Assembly (NCBI RefSeq): GCF_023910635.1
Contig: NZ_JAAVVZ010000003.1
Coordinates: 124,001 to 188,000, forward strand
From: Sphingorhabdus sp.
GTDB taxonomy: Bacteria > Pseudomonadota > Alphaproteobacteria > Sphingomonadales > Sphingomonadaceae
Direction: 5' to 3'
DNA: 64,000 nucleotides
Both the position numbers and the translations under genes were made by a program. This document shows, in pieces, positions 7,915 to 17,838 of the stretch. Numbering within the stretch: position 1 is the stretch's first letter; each line of letters starts with the position of its first letter. The notes beneath the pieces were generated by a model, which searched no databases, was not told where the DNA came from, and saw only the letters and a program-made list of their open reading frames with translations.

Positions 7915-10239
7915 CTAAACCGGGTCGCCGTTGCGGTCGCGCAGCACTTCGCGGCGGCCAATATGGTTCGGCGTGCTGACGAAGCCGTCTTCTTCCATCC
8001 GGTCAATTAACCGTGCCGCGCTGTTGTAACCGATGCGCAATTGCCGTTGAATCCAGCTTGTCGAGGCCTTCTGGCTTTCGAACACGATCTGGCACGCTTT
8101 GCGATATTGGGAATCTTCTTCGCTGTCGTCGCCGCCCATCCCGCCAAAGTCAAAACCCCCGTCTTCGGGTTCTTCGGTCACGGCTTGAATATATTCAGGC
8201 TGCCCTTGGCCACGCCAATGGTCGGCAACGCGGCGCACTTCATCGTCGGAGACAAAAGGTCCGTGAATACGCGTCAATCCTCGGCCACCTGCCATATAGA
8301 GCATGTCGCCCTTGCCCAGAAGCTGTTCTGCGCCTTGTTCCCCAAGAATGGTGCGGCTGTCGATTTTTGACGTAACATGGAAGGAAATCCGGGTGGGCAG
8401 GTTTGCCTTGATGACGCCAGTGATAACATCGACCGACGGCCGCTGGGTTGCCATGATCAGGTGAATCCCCGCGGCTCGCGCCTTTTGCGCCAGACGCTGG
8501 ATCAGGAATTCGACTTCTTTACCCGCCGTCATCATCAAGTCCGCCAACTCATCAACGATGATGACAATCTGCGGCATGGGTTCGTAAGCGAGGCTCTCTT
8601 CCTCATATTGTGGCTGGCCAGTCATCGGGTCATAACCGATTTGCACCTTGCGGCCCAATGGCGCACCCTTTGCTTTTGCACCGCGCACCTTTTCGTTGAA
8701 GTTCGCAAGGTTACGCACGCCAAGCGAGGACATCATACGGTAGCGCTCCTCCATCTGCTCAACTGCCCATTTTAGCGCACGGATGGCCTTCGCAGGCTCA
8801 GTCACCACAGGTGACAGCAGATGCGGAATGTCGTCATAGCTGCTCAATTCCAGCATCTTGGGATCGATCATGATCATCCGGCACTGGTCAGGTGTCAGGC
8901 GATAGAGCAGCGACAAGATCATGCAGTTCAGGCCAACCGATTTACCCGACCCGGTTGTCCCTGCGACCAACAGATGTGGCATGGGCGCAAGGTCAGCAAT
9001 AACGGGATCGCCGGAGATATTCTTACCCAAGATTATCGGCAACGCGCCCTTTTGCTCCGCAAAAGCGTCCGAGCCCACCATCTCCTGAAATACAACAGCC
9101 TCCCGATGTGCATTGGGAAGCTCGATGCCCATCACCGTCCGGCCCGGGATGGTCGAGACGCGCGCGGACAGCGCGGACATGTTGCGCGCGATATCTTCGG
9201 CCAACTGAACGACGCGGCTGGATTTGATACCCGCCGCCGGCTCAAGCTCGTACATCGTCACGACAGGGCCAGGGCGAACAGCGACAATCTGTCCCTTTAC
9301 ATGGAAGTCATCCAGCACCGACTCCAGCAGCCGTGCATTGGCTTCCAACGCCGCCTTGTCGAGTTTAGGCACTGAAATCGTAGGTGGCGGATCGAGCAAC
9401 TCAAGCGATGGCAAGGTAAAGCTGCCAAAGAAGTCACCCTGCCGCGCGCCAGTCGAAAAAGCGGCTTTTTTGGGCGCGAGCGTGCGGTCCTCAATCACCG
9501 GCGGCTTGCGTTGATCTGGTTCCACGGCCTTGCGTGGCGGCTTGGGCTCGACAATCTGCGGAGCAGGCAAATCGTCGCCCGTAAAGGCCGACAGGCCAAT
9601 GCTGGCGTTACCAAATTTGGGCAACGTCAGGGTCGGAATGCGTAACAGTGGTCGTTCCAACTGAAGCGATCGAATGACGAACACCACCCCACCTGCCAAC
9701 GCCCCGAATATTAAGAACACGCGCAGTAAAGTGCCTAAACCACCCTTAATCTGGCTGACAAGGGCGCTGGCGGCATTGTCGAATAGCAAGGCAATCGCCC
9801 CACCCCACCCCGCCGGGCGGCCAATGTCGCTGCCATGTTGCCAATAGGCCATGCCAAAGCCAATCAATAGCATGCCGATGAGGCATAAAGACAATTGTCG
9901 TTTCCACTGCGGCTGCGGAACACCACGCCACAATCGCCGCGCGAAAACCAAAAGCAGCGGCAACAAGAAATATGCTGGCACGCCGAACACAAACAGCATG
10001 GCGTCCGCCACATACGCGCCGCTTTGTCCCATCCAGTTGTGCTGCACATCTGCCGCTGCGCTGTTAAATGCAGCGTCGCCTGCGGAATAGCTGAGCAGCG
10101 CCAGTCCGTAGAATATTGCAAACAGGCCCAAAGCCGCCGCGACAAACAGCGCGCCGCTGCGAATCAATGACGCGCGCATCATCTGACGCCAATTGGCGAG
10201 GTTCGATTTCGGGCTAAATTTTGAAACGCGCAAGGCCAT
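7915..10239 (-). CDS. ftsK: DNA translocase FtsK
   Basis: Septal motor that pumps chromosome ends apart and activates XerCD at dif. It is 774 residues. Four membrane helices occupy roughly residues 25-190, followed by a short linker (190-290) and the alpha/beta RecA-like motor with Walker A GTTGSGKS (about 425) and the IIVDELADLMM Walker B. The C-terminal gamma winged helix reads KASTSWIQRQLRIGYNSAARLI and would read KOPS sequences. The linker is short compared with E. coli FtsK but normal for alphaproteobacteria. Divergent from the hydroxylase gene at 10405. Confidence 0.97.
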   Translation of the reverse strand: MALRVSKFSPKSNLANWRQMMRASLIRSGALFVAAALGLFAIFYGLALLSYSAGDAAFNSAAADVQHNWMGQSGAYVADAMLFVFGVPAYFLLPLLLVFARRLWRGVPQPQWKRQLSLCLIGMLLIGFGMAYWQHGSDIGRPAGWGGAIALLFDNAASALVSQIKGGLGTLLRVFLIFGALAGGVVFVIRSLQLERPLLRIPTLTLPKFGNASIGLSAFTGDDLPAPQIVEPKPPRKAVEPDQRKPPVIEDRTLAPKKAAFSTGARQGDFFGSFTLPSLELLDPPPTISVPKLDKAALEANARLLESVLDDFHVKGQIVAVRPGPVVTMYELEPAAGIKSSRVVQLAEDIARNMSALSARVSTIPGRTVMGIELPNAHREAVVFQEMVGSDAFAEQKGALPIILGKNISGDPVIADLAPMPHLLVAGTTGSGKSVGLNCMILSLLYRLTPDQCRMIMIDPKMLELSSYDDIPHLLSPVVTEPAKAIRALKWAVEQMEERYRMMSSLGVRNLANFNEKVRGAKAKGAPLGRKVQIGYDPMTGQPQYEEESLAYEPMPQIVIIVDELADLMMTAGKEVEFLIQRLAQKARAAGIHLIMATQRPSVDVITGVIKANLPTRISFHVTSKIDSRTILGEQGAEQLLGKGDMLYMAGGRGLTRIHGPFVSDDEVRRVADHWRGQGQPEYIQAVTEEPEDGGFDFGGMGGDDSEEDSQYRKACQIVFESQKASTSWIQRQLRIGYNSAARLIDRMEEDGFVSTPNHIGRREVLRDRNGDPV

Positions 10240-10404
10240 GTTACGAATGCCGATATGTATGAAGTCGCAAAGGACCGAATGCGACCCTTTTCGGCGTCAG
10301 CGGACTCCTCGTCAAGTATTACAGGGCAAAAGGGGAGCCTGAATATTTTTATACGGTCAAAATCCTCCTTTGAATCCCGCGCTGTGTTGCGGCATAAGGA
10401 CGAT

Positions 10405-11628
10405 ATGAAAAACAAGGCAGATGTAATCATCATTGGTGGCGGCCTCATTGGTCTCACGCAAGCTCTGGCGCTCGCGTCACAAGGCATTACGAGCCATGTC
10501 ATTGACCGCGCAGACCAGGCCAACATGTTAGAGGCGGGCTTTGACGGCAGGACCTTTGCGATCTCAAGCTCCAGCTACAAATTATTTGAAGCGATGGGCC
10601 TTGGCGATGCTTTAGCCGGCAAAGGCTGCCTTATTAAAAAGATATGGGTAAGCGACGGGCTAAAACCGGGATCACTCGATTTTGCGCCAGCCGAAAATGA
10701 TGGGTTTTTAGGCCAAATGTTTGAAAGCCGTTATTTGCGCGCTGTGCTTTACAAGGCGGCGCAACAACATGCCGCAATTCAATTGCACATGCCCGCAAAC
10801 ATCATCAGTAAGTCGCGTGATGCTGGCGCAGCGACCGTAACGCTTGAAGGTGGAACACTGTTGACCGCAGACCTGATGATCGTTGCCGAAGGCCGCAAGA
10901 GCGAAACCCGCGAAGAGGCCGGAATCCACATTGCGCATTGGCAATATGCGCATCACGCAATTGTTGGCGCGATTTATCATGAACGGCCGCACAACAATAT
11001 TGCCTATGAAATTTTTTACCCTACGGGGCCCTTTGCCGTTCTGCCTATGTTGGATGACGAACATGGCCGCCACCGTTCGGCGCTTGTCTGGTCCGTTGAA
11101 TCGAAAGATGCTGCTGGCTACCTAAAGCTATCGCCACGCGGTTACGCTACTGAACTTGAAAAGGGCATGGGCGGATTGTTAGGCAAGGTCGAATTGTCGG
11201 CGCCTTTGTCGTCTTATAAATTGGGTTTCCACCATGCGGCGTCGATTACGGCGGAACGCATGGTGCTGATCGGTGATAGTGCGCACGGCATTCACCCCAT
11301 TGCGGGGCAAGGGCTGAATTTGGGCCTGCGCGATGTCGCGGCGTTAACTGAGGTGCTCGTGGACGGCATGCGGCTTGGTCTCGACTTTGGCGATGCACAG
11401 TTGCTGGATCGTTATGGCCGGTGGCGCAGTATCGACACGTTGTTGATTGCGGTTTCGACAGACGGGCTGAACCGGTTGTTTTCCATACCCGGCAAAACGG
11501 CATCGGCGGTCCGGCGTTTCGGGATGGCAATGGTGCAACGCGCGGCCCCGGCCAAGGCCTTTTTCATGGCCGAGGCGCGAGGCGAAAGCGGCGCGTTGCC
11601 CAAAATGCTACAAGGTGTTGCGGTCTAA
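10405..11628 (+). CDS. FAD-dependent UbiH/UbiF/COQ6-family ring hydroxylase
   Basis: Flavoprotein monooxygenase that probably adds a hydroxyl group to a ubiquinone precursor. It has 407 residues with the N-terminal FAD-binding GxGxxG (VIIIGGGLIGLTQALAL), the middle DG-type motif and the C-terminal GDSAHGIHPIAGQGLNLGLRD, the strongest signature of the ubiquinone hydroxylases. Start at 10405 has an AAGGA five bases before; a long in-frame upstream extension lacks homology-like character. Which ring position it modifies cannot be told from sequence. The interval 10240-10404 must hold divergent promoters for this gene and ftsK. A COQ9-family gene lies at 58.7 kb. Confidence 0.88.
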   Translation: MKNKADVIIIGGGLIGLTQALALASQGITSHVIDRADQANMLEAGFDGRTFAISSSSYKLFEAMGLGDALAGKGCLIKKIWVSDGLKPGSLDFAPAENDGFLGQMFESRYLRAVLYKAAQQHAAIQLHMPANIISKSRDAGAATVTLEGGTLLTADLMIVAEGRKSETREEAGIHIAHWQYAHHAIVGAIYHERPHNNIAYEIFYPTGPFAVLPMLDDEHGRHRSALVWSVESKDAAGYLKLSPRGYATELEKGMGGLLGKVELSAPLSSYKLGFHHAASITAERMVLIGDSAHGIHPIAGQGLNLGLRDVAALTEVLVDGMRLGLDFGDAQLLDRYGRWRSIDTLLIAVSTDGLNRLFSIPGKTASAVRRFGMAMVQRAAPAKAFFMAEARGESGALPKMLQGVAV

Positions 11629-11641
11629 AACTCAAATATAC

Positions 11642-12301
11642 TTACGTTACCGGAACAAGTCGGATTTCAACGCGGCGGTTGGCCGAACGCCCCGCTGCAT
11701 CAAGGTTGCTCGCCTTTGGCTGGCTCTCGCCATAACCACGGGTTGCCAAGCGCGCGGATTGCACACCGCGTGAAGACAAATAATCGGCAACTGCAGATGC
11801 ACGGCGTTCGGACAGCGCCTGATTATAGGCGTCCGACCCGGTGGAATCGGTGTGGCCCATGACATCGACATAGGTTTTTTCATATTGTTTCAGTGTCAAA
11901 GACACCTGATCAAGCGTATTCCGGAAGCCCGGATCGATGTTCGAGCTATCGACACCAAAGGTAATTTCTGATGGCATATCAAGGACAAGATTGTCGCCGT
12001 CACGAATGACATTGACGCCTGTGCCAGCGGTCTGCTGACGCAGCTTTTTTTCTTGTTCGTCCATATAATAGCCGACGCCGGCACCCGCCACTGCGCCAAT
12101 TCCAGCGCCCACGATCTTTTCCGTGCGGTCACGGCGTCCACCGATCAGGTCACCAAGCAGATAGCCGCCCAATGCCCCACCAACTCCGCCAATAGCGGCT
12201 TTAGAAATGGTGCGTTTCCCGGTTTCAGGATCCGTCACACAGGCAGACAATGGAAGCAAAGCCGTCAGCAGTATAAGCGAAATCGTCTGATTCTTTTTCA
12301 T
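11642..12301 (-). CDS. OmpA-family lipoprotein with glycine-zipper segment
   Basis: Outer-membrane lipoprotein expected to bind peptidoglycan. Signal peptide ends in the lipobox LSAC (residues 18-21). A glycine-zipper hydrophobic stretch (AAIGGVGGALGGYLLGDLIGG and VGAGIGAVAGAGVGYYM) precedes the OmpA-like domain with the peptidoglycan-contact block VDVMGHTDSTGSDAYNQ..SERRA and the final NRRVEIRL. The start at 12301 rather than 12316 is chosen because the AAAGGG ribosome site lies between the two ATGs. 219 residues. Converges with the hydroxylase gene with only 13 bases between. Confidence 0.9.
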   Translation of the reverse strand: MKKNQTISLILLTALLPLSACVTDPETGKRTISKAAIGGVGGALGGYLLGDLIGGRRDRTEKIVGAGIGAVAGAGVGYYMDEQEKKLRQQTAGTGVNVIRDGDNLVLDMPSEITFGVDSSNIDPGFRNTLDQVSLTLKQYEKTYVDVMGHTDSTGSDAYNQALSERRASAVADYLSSRGVQSARLATRGYGESQPKASNLDAAGRSANRRVEIRLVPVT

Positions 12302-12452
12302 TATATTCCCTTTCAACTAGGGCACCGTTTAAACAGCACCCATGATGAACCTGCGATGATTATTTCTGTCGGGTGCATCATCTCATCATAACGCATTTTT
12401 GCGCATTTTGTTGCCAAACACCCATTTTGGGCATTATGGCACAAACGTCCAT

Positions 12453-13790
12453 ATGGAACCTCTTGACCCTTTCCCGTGGTTTGATGCCGCAACGATATTG
12501 GCGCTCATCGCCTTAAACGGTGTGTTCGCCATGTCGGAACTCGCCATTGTGTCCGCACGCACAGCCAAGTTAAAAGCCATGGCCGAAGACGGCAAGCGCG
12601 GCGCGTCGGCGGCGCTGAGGTTGGGGCGCGACCCCGGAAAATTCCTGTCCACAGTGCAAATCGGTATCACGCTGATCGGCATTATAAATGGCGCATATTC
12701 AGGGGCTACCTTGGGCACGCCAATTGCCGAACGCATTGCCTTGTTGGGCATTGACCCTGAATGGTCCGAAACCCTGGGCTTTGGCATTGTTATCAGCATC
12801 ACAACTTATGCATCCTTGGTTGTGGGCGAGCTGGTGCCAAAGCAATTTGCGCTTATCGCGCCGGAGCGAATCGCCGTTATCATGGCTGGCCCGATGGAGG
12901 TGCTTGCGCGAATCACTGCGCCAATAGTGTGGACTCTCGACAAATCGAGCGCGACCATCTTTCGCGCGCTTGGGCTGCGCCGCGATACCCGCGACGCGCT
13001 GAGTGCCGAAGAATTGCGCATGGTCTTTGCTGAAGCCACGCATGCAGGCATCATTGAGGAGCATGAGCATAAGGTTATTGCGGGTGTTGTCCGTCTTGCC
13101 GACCGGCCGGTGCGTGAAGTGATGACGCCGCGCACCGACGTGGACCGTATTTCCGCTGATGCTTCCGAAGAAGCAGTGCGCGATTCGCTTTTGAATTCGC
13201 TTCATACGCGGCTGCCGGTGACGGGCGAAGACGGCGATGACATTATTGGTGTCGTCCAATCACGCGATATCGTCGCAGCGCAAATTCGCGGCGAAGTGCT
13301 CGACATCCGCAGTTTGATGCGCCGAGCCGAGATCATTCCGGATCAGTTGGATGCCATGGACGCGCTTGAAATTTTGCGTTCATCCGATGTGCCAATGCTT
13401 TTGGTGCATGATGAATATGGTCATTTCGAAGGTATCGTGACGCCAAATGACCTTTTGGCGGCGATTGCGGGCGAATTCGCGTCGGACCAAGCACAGGGCA
13501 GTGCACCCAATATCATAACGCTAGATGATGGATCGATGCTGGTATCTGGCTCAATGTCCGCTGACGCAATGGCCGAGGCATTGTCCATCGACCTGCCAGA
13601 AGATCGGGATTACGCGACGGCGGCCGGGCACGTTTTGCACATATTGCGGCATTTGCCTTCGGAAGGGGAGGCATTCACCGATCAAGGCTGGCGCTTTGAA
13701 GTGGTGGATATGGATGGCCGCAAAATTGACAAGCTGCGCGTGCGACTTGCAGAAAAGGCAACCCGAGAAGACGCAGTTGAGGGCTTGTGA
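12453..13790 (+). CDS. CNNM/CorC-type membrane protein with CBS pair (hemolysin-family)
   Basis: Integral membrane protein of the CNNM/YfjD/TlyC group, often linked to divalent cation export; the 'hemolysin' name is historical. The N-terminal DUF21 domain holds about four helices (residues 8-165, with NGVFAMSELAIVSAR and GELVPKQFAL). Two CBS motifs follow (VMTPRTDVDRI, VPMLLVHDEYGHFEGIVTPNDLL), then a CorC_HlyC domain. Length is 445 residues. The ATG at 12453 fits the family's N-terminus; an upstream TTG at 12399 is possible. No strong ribosome site is visible. Confidence 0.85.
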   Translation: MEPLDPFPWFDAATILALIALNGVFAMSELAIVSARTAKLKAMAEDGKRGASAALRLGRDPGKFLSTVQIGITLIGIINGAYSGATLGTPIAERIALLGIDPEWSETLGFGIVISITTYASLVVGELVPKQFALIAPERIAVIMAGPMEVLARITAPIVWTLDKSSATIFRALGLRRDTRDALSAEELRMVFAEATHAGIIEEHEHKVIAGVVRLADRPVREVMTPRTDVDRISADASEEAVRDSLLNSLHTRLPVTGEDGDDIIGVVQSRDIVAAQIRGEVLDIRSLMRRAEIIPDQLDAMDALEILRSSDVPMLLVHDEYGHFEGIVTPNDLLAAIAGEFASDQAQGSAPNIITLDDGSMLVSGSMSADAMAEALSIDLPEDRDYATAAGHVLHILRHLPSEGEAFTDQGWRFEVVDMDGRKIDKLRVRLAEKATREDAVEGL

Positions 13791-13861
13791 TTGCTTAATC
13801 GCTTGGTTAGGGCAATTGCTGACACGGATTACTAAGTTGTTAGCGTCCACAGGATATTGAT

Positions 13862-14641
13862 ATGGCCGATTTCTTTCTTCCCAAGAACAGCAAAGTCCAG
13901 AAGGGCGCTGTGCATGCCGCAAAAACCGGCGGCAAGACCAAAAAATTCAAGGTGTATCGCTATGATCCCGATAGCGGGGAGAACCCACGTTACGACACGT
14001 TTGAGGTGGATACCGACAATTGCGGCCCAATGGTGCTCGACGCGCTGATCAAGATGAAGGGTGAGCAGGATTCGTCGCTGACCTTCCGTCGGTCGTGCCG
14101 CGAAGGTATTTGCGGTTCCTGCTCAATGAACATCGACGGCAAAAACGGCCTTGCCTGCACCACCGCGATTGAAGATTGCAAAAGCGAGGTTACCATCACC
14201 CCGCTGCCGCATATGGAAGTCATCAAGGACCTTGTTCCTGACTTCACGCATTTCTACGCGCAATATGCGTCGATCAAACCTTGGCTGCAAACGGTAACGC
14301 CCGAACCATCGGGCAAGGAGCGCCTGCAATCACCAGAGGACCGCGCGAAGCTTGACGGCCTATATGAGTGCATCTTGTGTGCATGTTGCTCGACTAGCTG
14401 CCCTTCTTATTGGTGGAATAGCGACAAGTTTTTAGGGCCAGCCATTTTGCTGCAAGCCTATCGCTGGTTGGCCGACAGCCGCGATGAAATGACGGGTGAG
14501 CGCCTCGACGAACTGGAAGATCCTTTTCGCCTCTATCGTTGCCACACGATCATGAACTGCGCCAACGCCTGCCCCAAGGGCCTGAACCCGGCAAAGGCCA
14601 TTGCAGAAACGAAAAAGATGGTAGCTGAACGCCACCTATAA
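13862..14641 (+). CDS. sdhB: Succinate dehydrogenase iron-sulfur subunit
   Basis: Electron-transfer subunit of complex II, 259 residues. The N-terminal ferredoxin domain has the [2Fe-2S] cysteines in [12 protein letters not shown] plus the later Cys of LACTTAI. The C-terminal domain has [16 protein letters not shown] and [19 protein letters not shown] for the [4Fe-4S] and [3Fe-4S] clusters and the quinone-site Trp pair. Start ATG at 13862. The catalytic flavoprotein and anchors (sdhA, sdhC, sdhD) are not upstream; a CNNM protein gene is. It leads a run of plus-strand genes that reaches lpdA. Confidence 0.97.
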   Translation: MADFFLPKNSKVQKGAVHAAKTGGKTKKFKVYRYDPDSGENPRYDTFEVDTDNCGPMVLDALIKMKGEQDSSLTFRRSCREGICGSCSMNIDGKNGLACTTAIEDCKSEVTITPLPHMEVIKDLVPDFTHFYAQYASIKPWLQTVTPEPSGKERLQSPEDRAKLDGLYECILCACCSTSCPSYWWNSDKFLGPAILLQAYRWLADSRDEMTGERLDELEDPFRLYRCHTIMNCANACPKGLNPAKAIAETKKMVAERHL

Positions 14642-14684
14642 GCGTTTCAATGCACCTCAAGGCTCTTATCGGTTAGGATTGCCG

Positions 14685-15137
14685 TTGGATACACCCGCTT
14701 TTGACAGCAGCCCTGACCCCGATAATCCGGGCTGGCTGAACTGGCAGATGACTGACGCCAGCCGTTACAACGGCACGGTGCTTGGTAAAATGCTTGTCCG
14801 CAGCGCGGGTGATAACAAAGCGCGCTTGCGTATGTATCCCGAGCATCGGCACAGCAATTTGCGCAACGCGGTGCATGGCGGGGTCACTCTGGGCTTTATC
14901 GACGTAGCCATGTTCGGCGCGTCCCGAATGTTCGGCCTGATTGAGGCTGGCGCAGCGGTCACTTTAGACCTCTCCGTGCAATTCATTGGCGCGGGCGTCA
15001 TAAACGAACCGCTTGAAGCAGAAGTTGAGCTCCTCAAGGAAACCGGCCGACTATTGTTCATGCGCGGTATCGTGTCGCAAGGCGATTCACGCATCGCCGC
15101 ATTTTCTGGCACCATCCGCAAACCGACGCAAAGATGA
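14685..15137 (+). CDS. PaaI-family hotdog thioesterase
   Basis: Predicted acyl-CoA thioesterase with the hotdog fold; substrate unknown. It has 150 residues with the family core NAVHGGVTLGFIDVAMFGAS, where the HGG stretch and acidic residue form the active site, then a long strand VTLDLSVQFIGAG. The start is unusual: no ATG or GTG is suitable, and TTG at 14685 has AGGA (14675-14678) at proper distance; TTG 14679 is an alternative. The stop TGA touches the long palindrome that fills the gap before zapE. Confidence 0.82.
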   Translation: MDTPAFDSSPDPDNPGWLNWQMTDASRYNGTVLGKMLVRSAGDNKARLRMYPEHRHSNLRNAVHGGVTLGFIDVAMFGASRMFGLIEAGAAVTLDLSVQFIGAGVINEPLEAEVELLKETGRLLFMRGIVSQGDSRIAAFSGTIRKPTQR

Positions 15138-15225
15138 TTTTGGATCACGCAGAGGCGCAAAGGACGCGGAGTGGACAGGCTACTCGGAAACTCTGCGTCC
15201 TCTGCGTCTCTGCGTGATCCAAAAT
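15137..15225. repeat. Long imperfect palindrome filling the thioesterase-zapE gap
   Basis: Two 34-base arms (15137-15170 and 15192-15225) are complementary with about four mismatches and enclose a 21-base loop. The arms contain TTTTGGATCACGCAGAG at their outer side. The left arm begins on the last base of the thioesterase stop codon and the right arm ends on the T of an ATG at 15224. The sequence resembles the 'cgcagaggcgcaaag' type of dispersed bacterial repeat, but no second copy is in this window. Confidence 0.85.
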
Positions 15226-15235
15226 GGTGCGGCTC

Positions 15236-16348
15236 ATGGTTAATGTCACCGATCAATATCACGCCTTGGTTGCCGCAGGCGAACTAAAGGCGGATGCCGA
15301 TCAAGCGCGTGCAATCGTCGCGCTTGCCAGGGTGCAAATCGAGCTGGAAGCGGTTCCACCGCGTGGAAGCACGATTTGGCGGTTCTTGAGACGCAAGCCC
15401 GATCCGGCACGGGGACTCTATTTATGGGGCGGTGTTGGACGCGGTAAATCGATGCTGATGGACCTGTTTTTCGAAAATGTGGGTATCAACCGAAAACGCC
15501 GCGCGCATTTCCACGAATTCATGCTCGACATTCATGCGCGGCTAAAAGCCGAGCGTGCGAAGAAAAAAGGCGACCCGATCCCCCCTATCGTCGCGGCGCT
15601 GGCCGACGAAGCGCGGTTGCTGTGCTTTGATGAGATGGTCGTGAACAATATGGCGGACGCGGCGATCATGTCGCGGCTCTTTTCCGGCTTGATTGCGGCT
15701 GGTGTTACCGTTGTAACCACGTCGAACCGCCACCCTGATGATCTGTATAAAGATGGCCTGAACCGGCAATTGTTTCTGCCCTTCATCGCGCTGGTGAAGG
15801 AAAGCCTCGATATCATCGCGCTGGATGGCCCAACCGATTACCGACGCGATCGATTGGGGAGCGCTCAAATCTGGCTCGTGCCCAATGGTCCTGCGGCAAC
15901 GGCGGCCTTGTCCGAAACCTTTTTCCGCATGACCGACTATCCACCCGAAGACCGCGCGCATGTGCCGACCTTGGAAATGGACGTCGGCGGTGGACGTATG
16001 TTGCATGTGCCCAAGGCGCTTAAAGGCGTGGCGGTATTTTCGTTCAAGCGCCTTTGTGCGCAAGCACGCGGGGCGGCAGATTATCTTGCTATCGCCCGGC
16101 GATTTCACACGGTCATCATGGTCGGCATACCCGTTTTGGGACCCCATAATCGAAATGAAGCCGCGCGCTTTGTGACGTTGATCGATGCGTTGTACGAATA
16201 TCGCGTGAAGTTTCTGGCGAGCGCTGATGCGGAGCCCGACCATTTATACCCGCAAGGCGACGGGCGGTTTGAATTTGACCGCACCGTATCCCGCCTGATG
16301 GAAATGCAGTCGGAGGATTATCTGGCGGAAGGGCATGGCCCGCGTTAG
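15236..16348 (+). CDS. zapE: Cell-division protein ZapE (AFG1-like ATPase)
   Basis: P-loop ATPase of the AFG1/ZapE family, in bacteria linked to the Z-ring late in division. Walker A is GGVGRGKSML (about residue 60), Walker B LCFDEMVVNNMADA, then the sensor block TTSNRHPDDLYKDGLNR and a C-terminal FSFKRLC. About 370 residues, normal size. Start at 15236 (MVNVTDQY) is preferred because ATG 15224 lies on the edge of the palindrome and would add only four residues; both lack a clear ribosome site. Not mechanistically tied to the TCA genes around it. Confidence 0.9.
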   Translation: MVNVTDQYHALVAAGELKADADQARAIVALARVQIELEAVPPRGSTIWRFLRRKPDPARGLYLWGGVGRGKSMLMDLFFENVGINRKRRAHFHEFMLDIHARLKAERAKKKGDPIPPIVAALADEARLLCFDEMVVNNMADAAIMSRLFSGLIAAGVTVVTTSNRHPDDLYKDGLNRQLFLPFIALVKESLDIIALDGPTDYRRDRLGSAQIWLVPNGPAATAALSETFFRMTDYPPEDRAHVPTLEMDVGGGRMLHVPKALKGVAVFSFKRLCAQARGAADYLAIARRFHTVIMVGIPVLGPHNRNEAARFVTLIDALYEYRVKFLASADAEPDHLYPQGDGRFEFDRTVSRLMEMQSEDYLAEGHGPR

Positions 16349-16369
16349 CATAGCGCAAAAGGGAGAGAG

Positions 16370-17761
16370 ATGATGGGACCGAAGGCTGTATTATTTGCTG
16401 GCTTATTGGCGCTAACCACACCGGCAAACGCGCAAGCGCCAAGTGCGCAGCAGACCGCCGAACGTGATTTGTTCGCTAAGATTGTTGAAATTCCCACTGT
16501 GGAAGGACGGCCCGCAGAATTCAAAAAGCTGACAGCCCTGTTATCCTCAGAATTCCGCAAGGCGGGCATCAGTAATGTCATCGTCAAAGATCATGACAAT
16601 ACCCAGACATTGATTGCGCGCTGGCCCGCAGCCAAACCGTCGGGCAAAAAGCCTATATTGCTGATGGCGCATATGGATGTCGTTGCGGCCAAGGCAAGCG
16701 ATTGGAAATATCCGCCGTTCCAGTTCCGCGAAGAAGGCGGCTATTATCTTGGTCGTGGTTCGAATGATAATAAAGCTGCGCTGACGGGCATTGTCCTTGC
16801 CCTGCAATATTTGCACGCGGAAAAATTTGCGCCAACGCGCGACATCATAATCCTTTTTACCGGGGACGAAGAAACGGTCGGCAATGGAGCCCGGCGGGCG
16901 GCGGGCGAATGGCGTGACCTGATTGACGCCGAATATGCGTTGAATGGTGATGCAGGCGGCGGGTCAGTATTTCCCGATGGCCGCGTTGAAGGTTTCGGCA
17001 TTCAGATTGCGGAGAAAACCTATGCCGATTTCCGACTGACCGCCATAAACCGTGGTGGGCACAGCAGCGCGCCGCGTCCTGATAACGCGATCTATGCGCT
17101 TGCCAATGCCTTGACGGCGGTTGAACGGCACCGTTTTCCGGCGATGATCAACGACGCCACCCGTGCCAGTTACGAGATGCTGGCTAAGGGCGACAGCGGC
17201 CAATATGGTGAACTGGTCCGCCGATTTCTGGCCGACCCCCAAGACCGCGAAACGGCGGATCACTTGGAGGCAATGGACCCCGGCAGCACACGCACCCGCT
17301 GCGTCGCGACCATGCTGTCGGGCGGGCATGCGTCAAATGCCTTGCCGCAAAAGGCCGAAGCCAATGTGAACTGCCGCATTTTTCCCAGTGTGAAGATCGA
17401 AGACGTCCGGCAGCAATTGCAGGCGCTATCGGGACCTGACGTCACTGTTACTGCAGTCGAAGGATCACAAACCCCCGAAACCGCCCCGTCGCCCATGCGC
17501 GACGACATAACGCAGGCCTATCGGGCGGCGGTTGCCACACGCTTCCCCGATGCGCCCGTTCTGCCGTTCCAGTCCGCTGGCGCAACCGATGGCGCATTTT
17601 TGCGCGCCGCCGGTATCCCCGTTTATGGCTTTGGCGGCCTATGGGGCATAGTCGGTCAGCGGGAAGGCGCACATGGGTTGGATGAACGCGTCTGGGCGGA
17701 GGGTTTTCACGGTCAAGTGCCCATCTGGATGGAGATGTTGCGGCGGGTAGCTGGCACCTGA
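16370..17761 (+). CDS. Secreted M20-family metallopeptidase
   Basis: Zinc aminopeptidase/carboxypeptidase-like enzyme exported to the periplasm. A signal peptide spans about residues 1-22 (LFAGLLALTTPANAQA). Zinc and catalytic landmarks of M20 are present: LLMAHMDVV, RGSNDNKAAL, FTGDEETVG with the catalytic Glu, and the late FGGLWG..EGAHGLDERV His. A dimerisation domain (TYADFRLTAINRGGHSSAP) interrupts the catalytic halves as in the family. 463 residues; GGGAGAGAG-like ribosome site before the tandem ATGs at 16370/16373. The natural substrate is unknown. Confidence 0.88.
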   Translation: MMGPKAVLFAGLLALTTPANAQAPSAQQTAERDLFAKIVEIPTVEGRPAEFKKLTALLSSEFRKAGISNVIVKDHDNTQTLIARWPAAKPSGKKPILLMAHMDVVAAKASDWKYPPFQFREEGGYYLGRGSNDNKAALTGIVLALQYLHAEKFAPTRDIIILFTGDEETVGNGARRAAGEWRDLIDAEYALNGDAGGGSVFPDGRVEGFGIQIAEKTYADFRLTAINRGGHSSAPRPDNAIYALANALTAVERHRFPAMINDATRASYEMLAKGDSGQYGELVRRFLADPQDRETADHLEAMDPGSTRTRCVATMLSGGHASNALPQKAEANVNCRIFPSVKIEDVRQQLQALSGPDVTVTAVEGSQTPETAPSPMRDDITQAYRAAVATRFPDAPVLPFQSAGATDGAFLRAAGIPVYGFGGLWGIVGQREGAHGLDERVWAEGFHGQVPIWMEMLRRVAGT

Positions 17762-17838
17762 CGGCGGCACTTTTATTCACTAACGCTATTGCGAACTGTT
17801 ATCACAAAAACCCTTTGCTTTGACCCTTTATTGGGTTG

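Noticed and set aside
12399-12452. Upstream TTG start for the CNNM protein
   Set aside because: The extra 18 residues are not hydrophobic or family-like and there is no ribosome site; ATG 12453 fits better.
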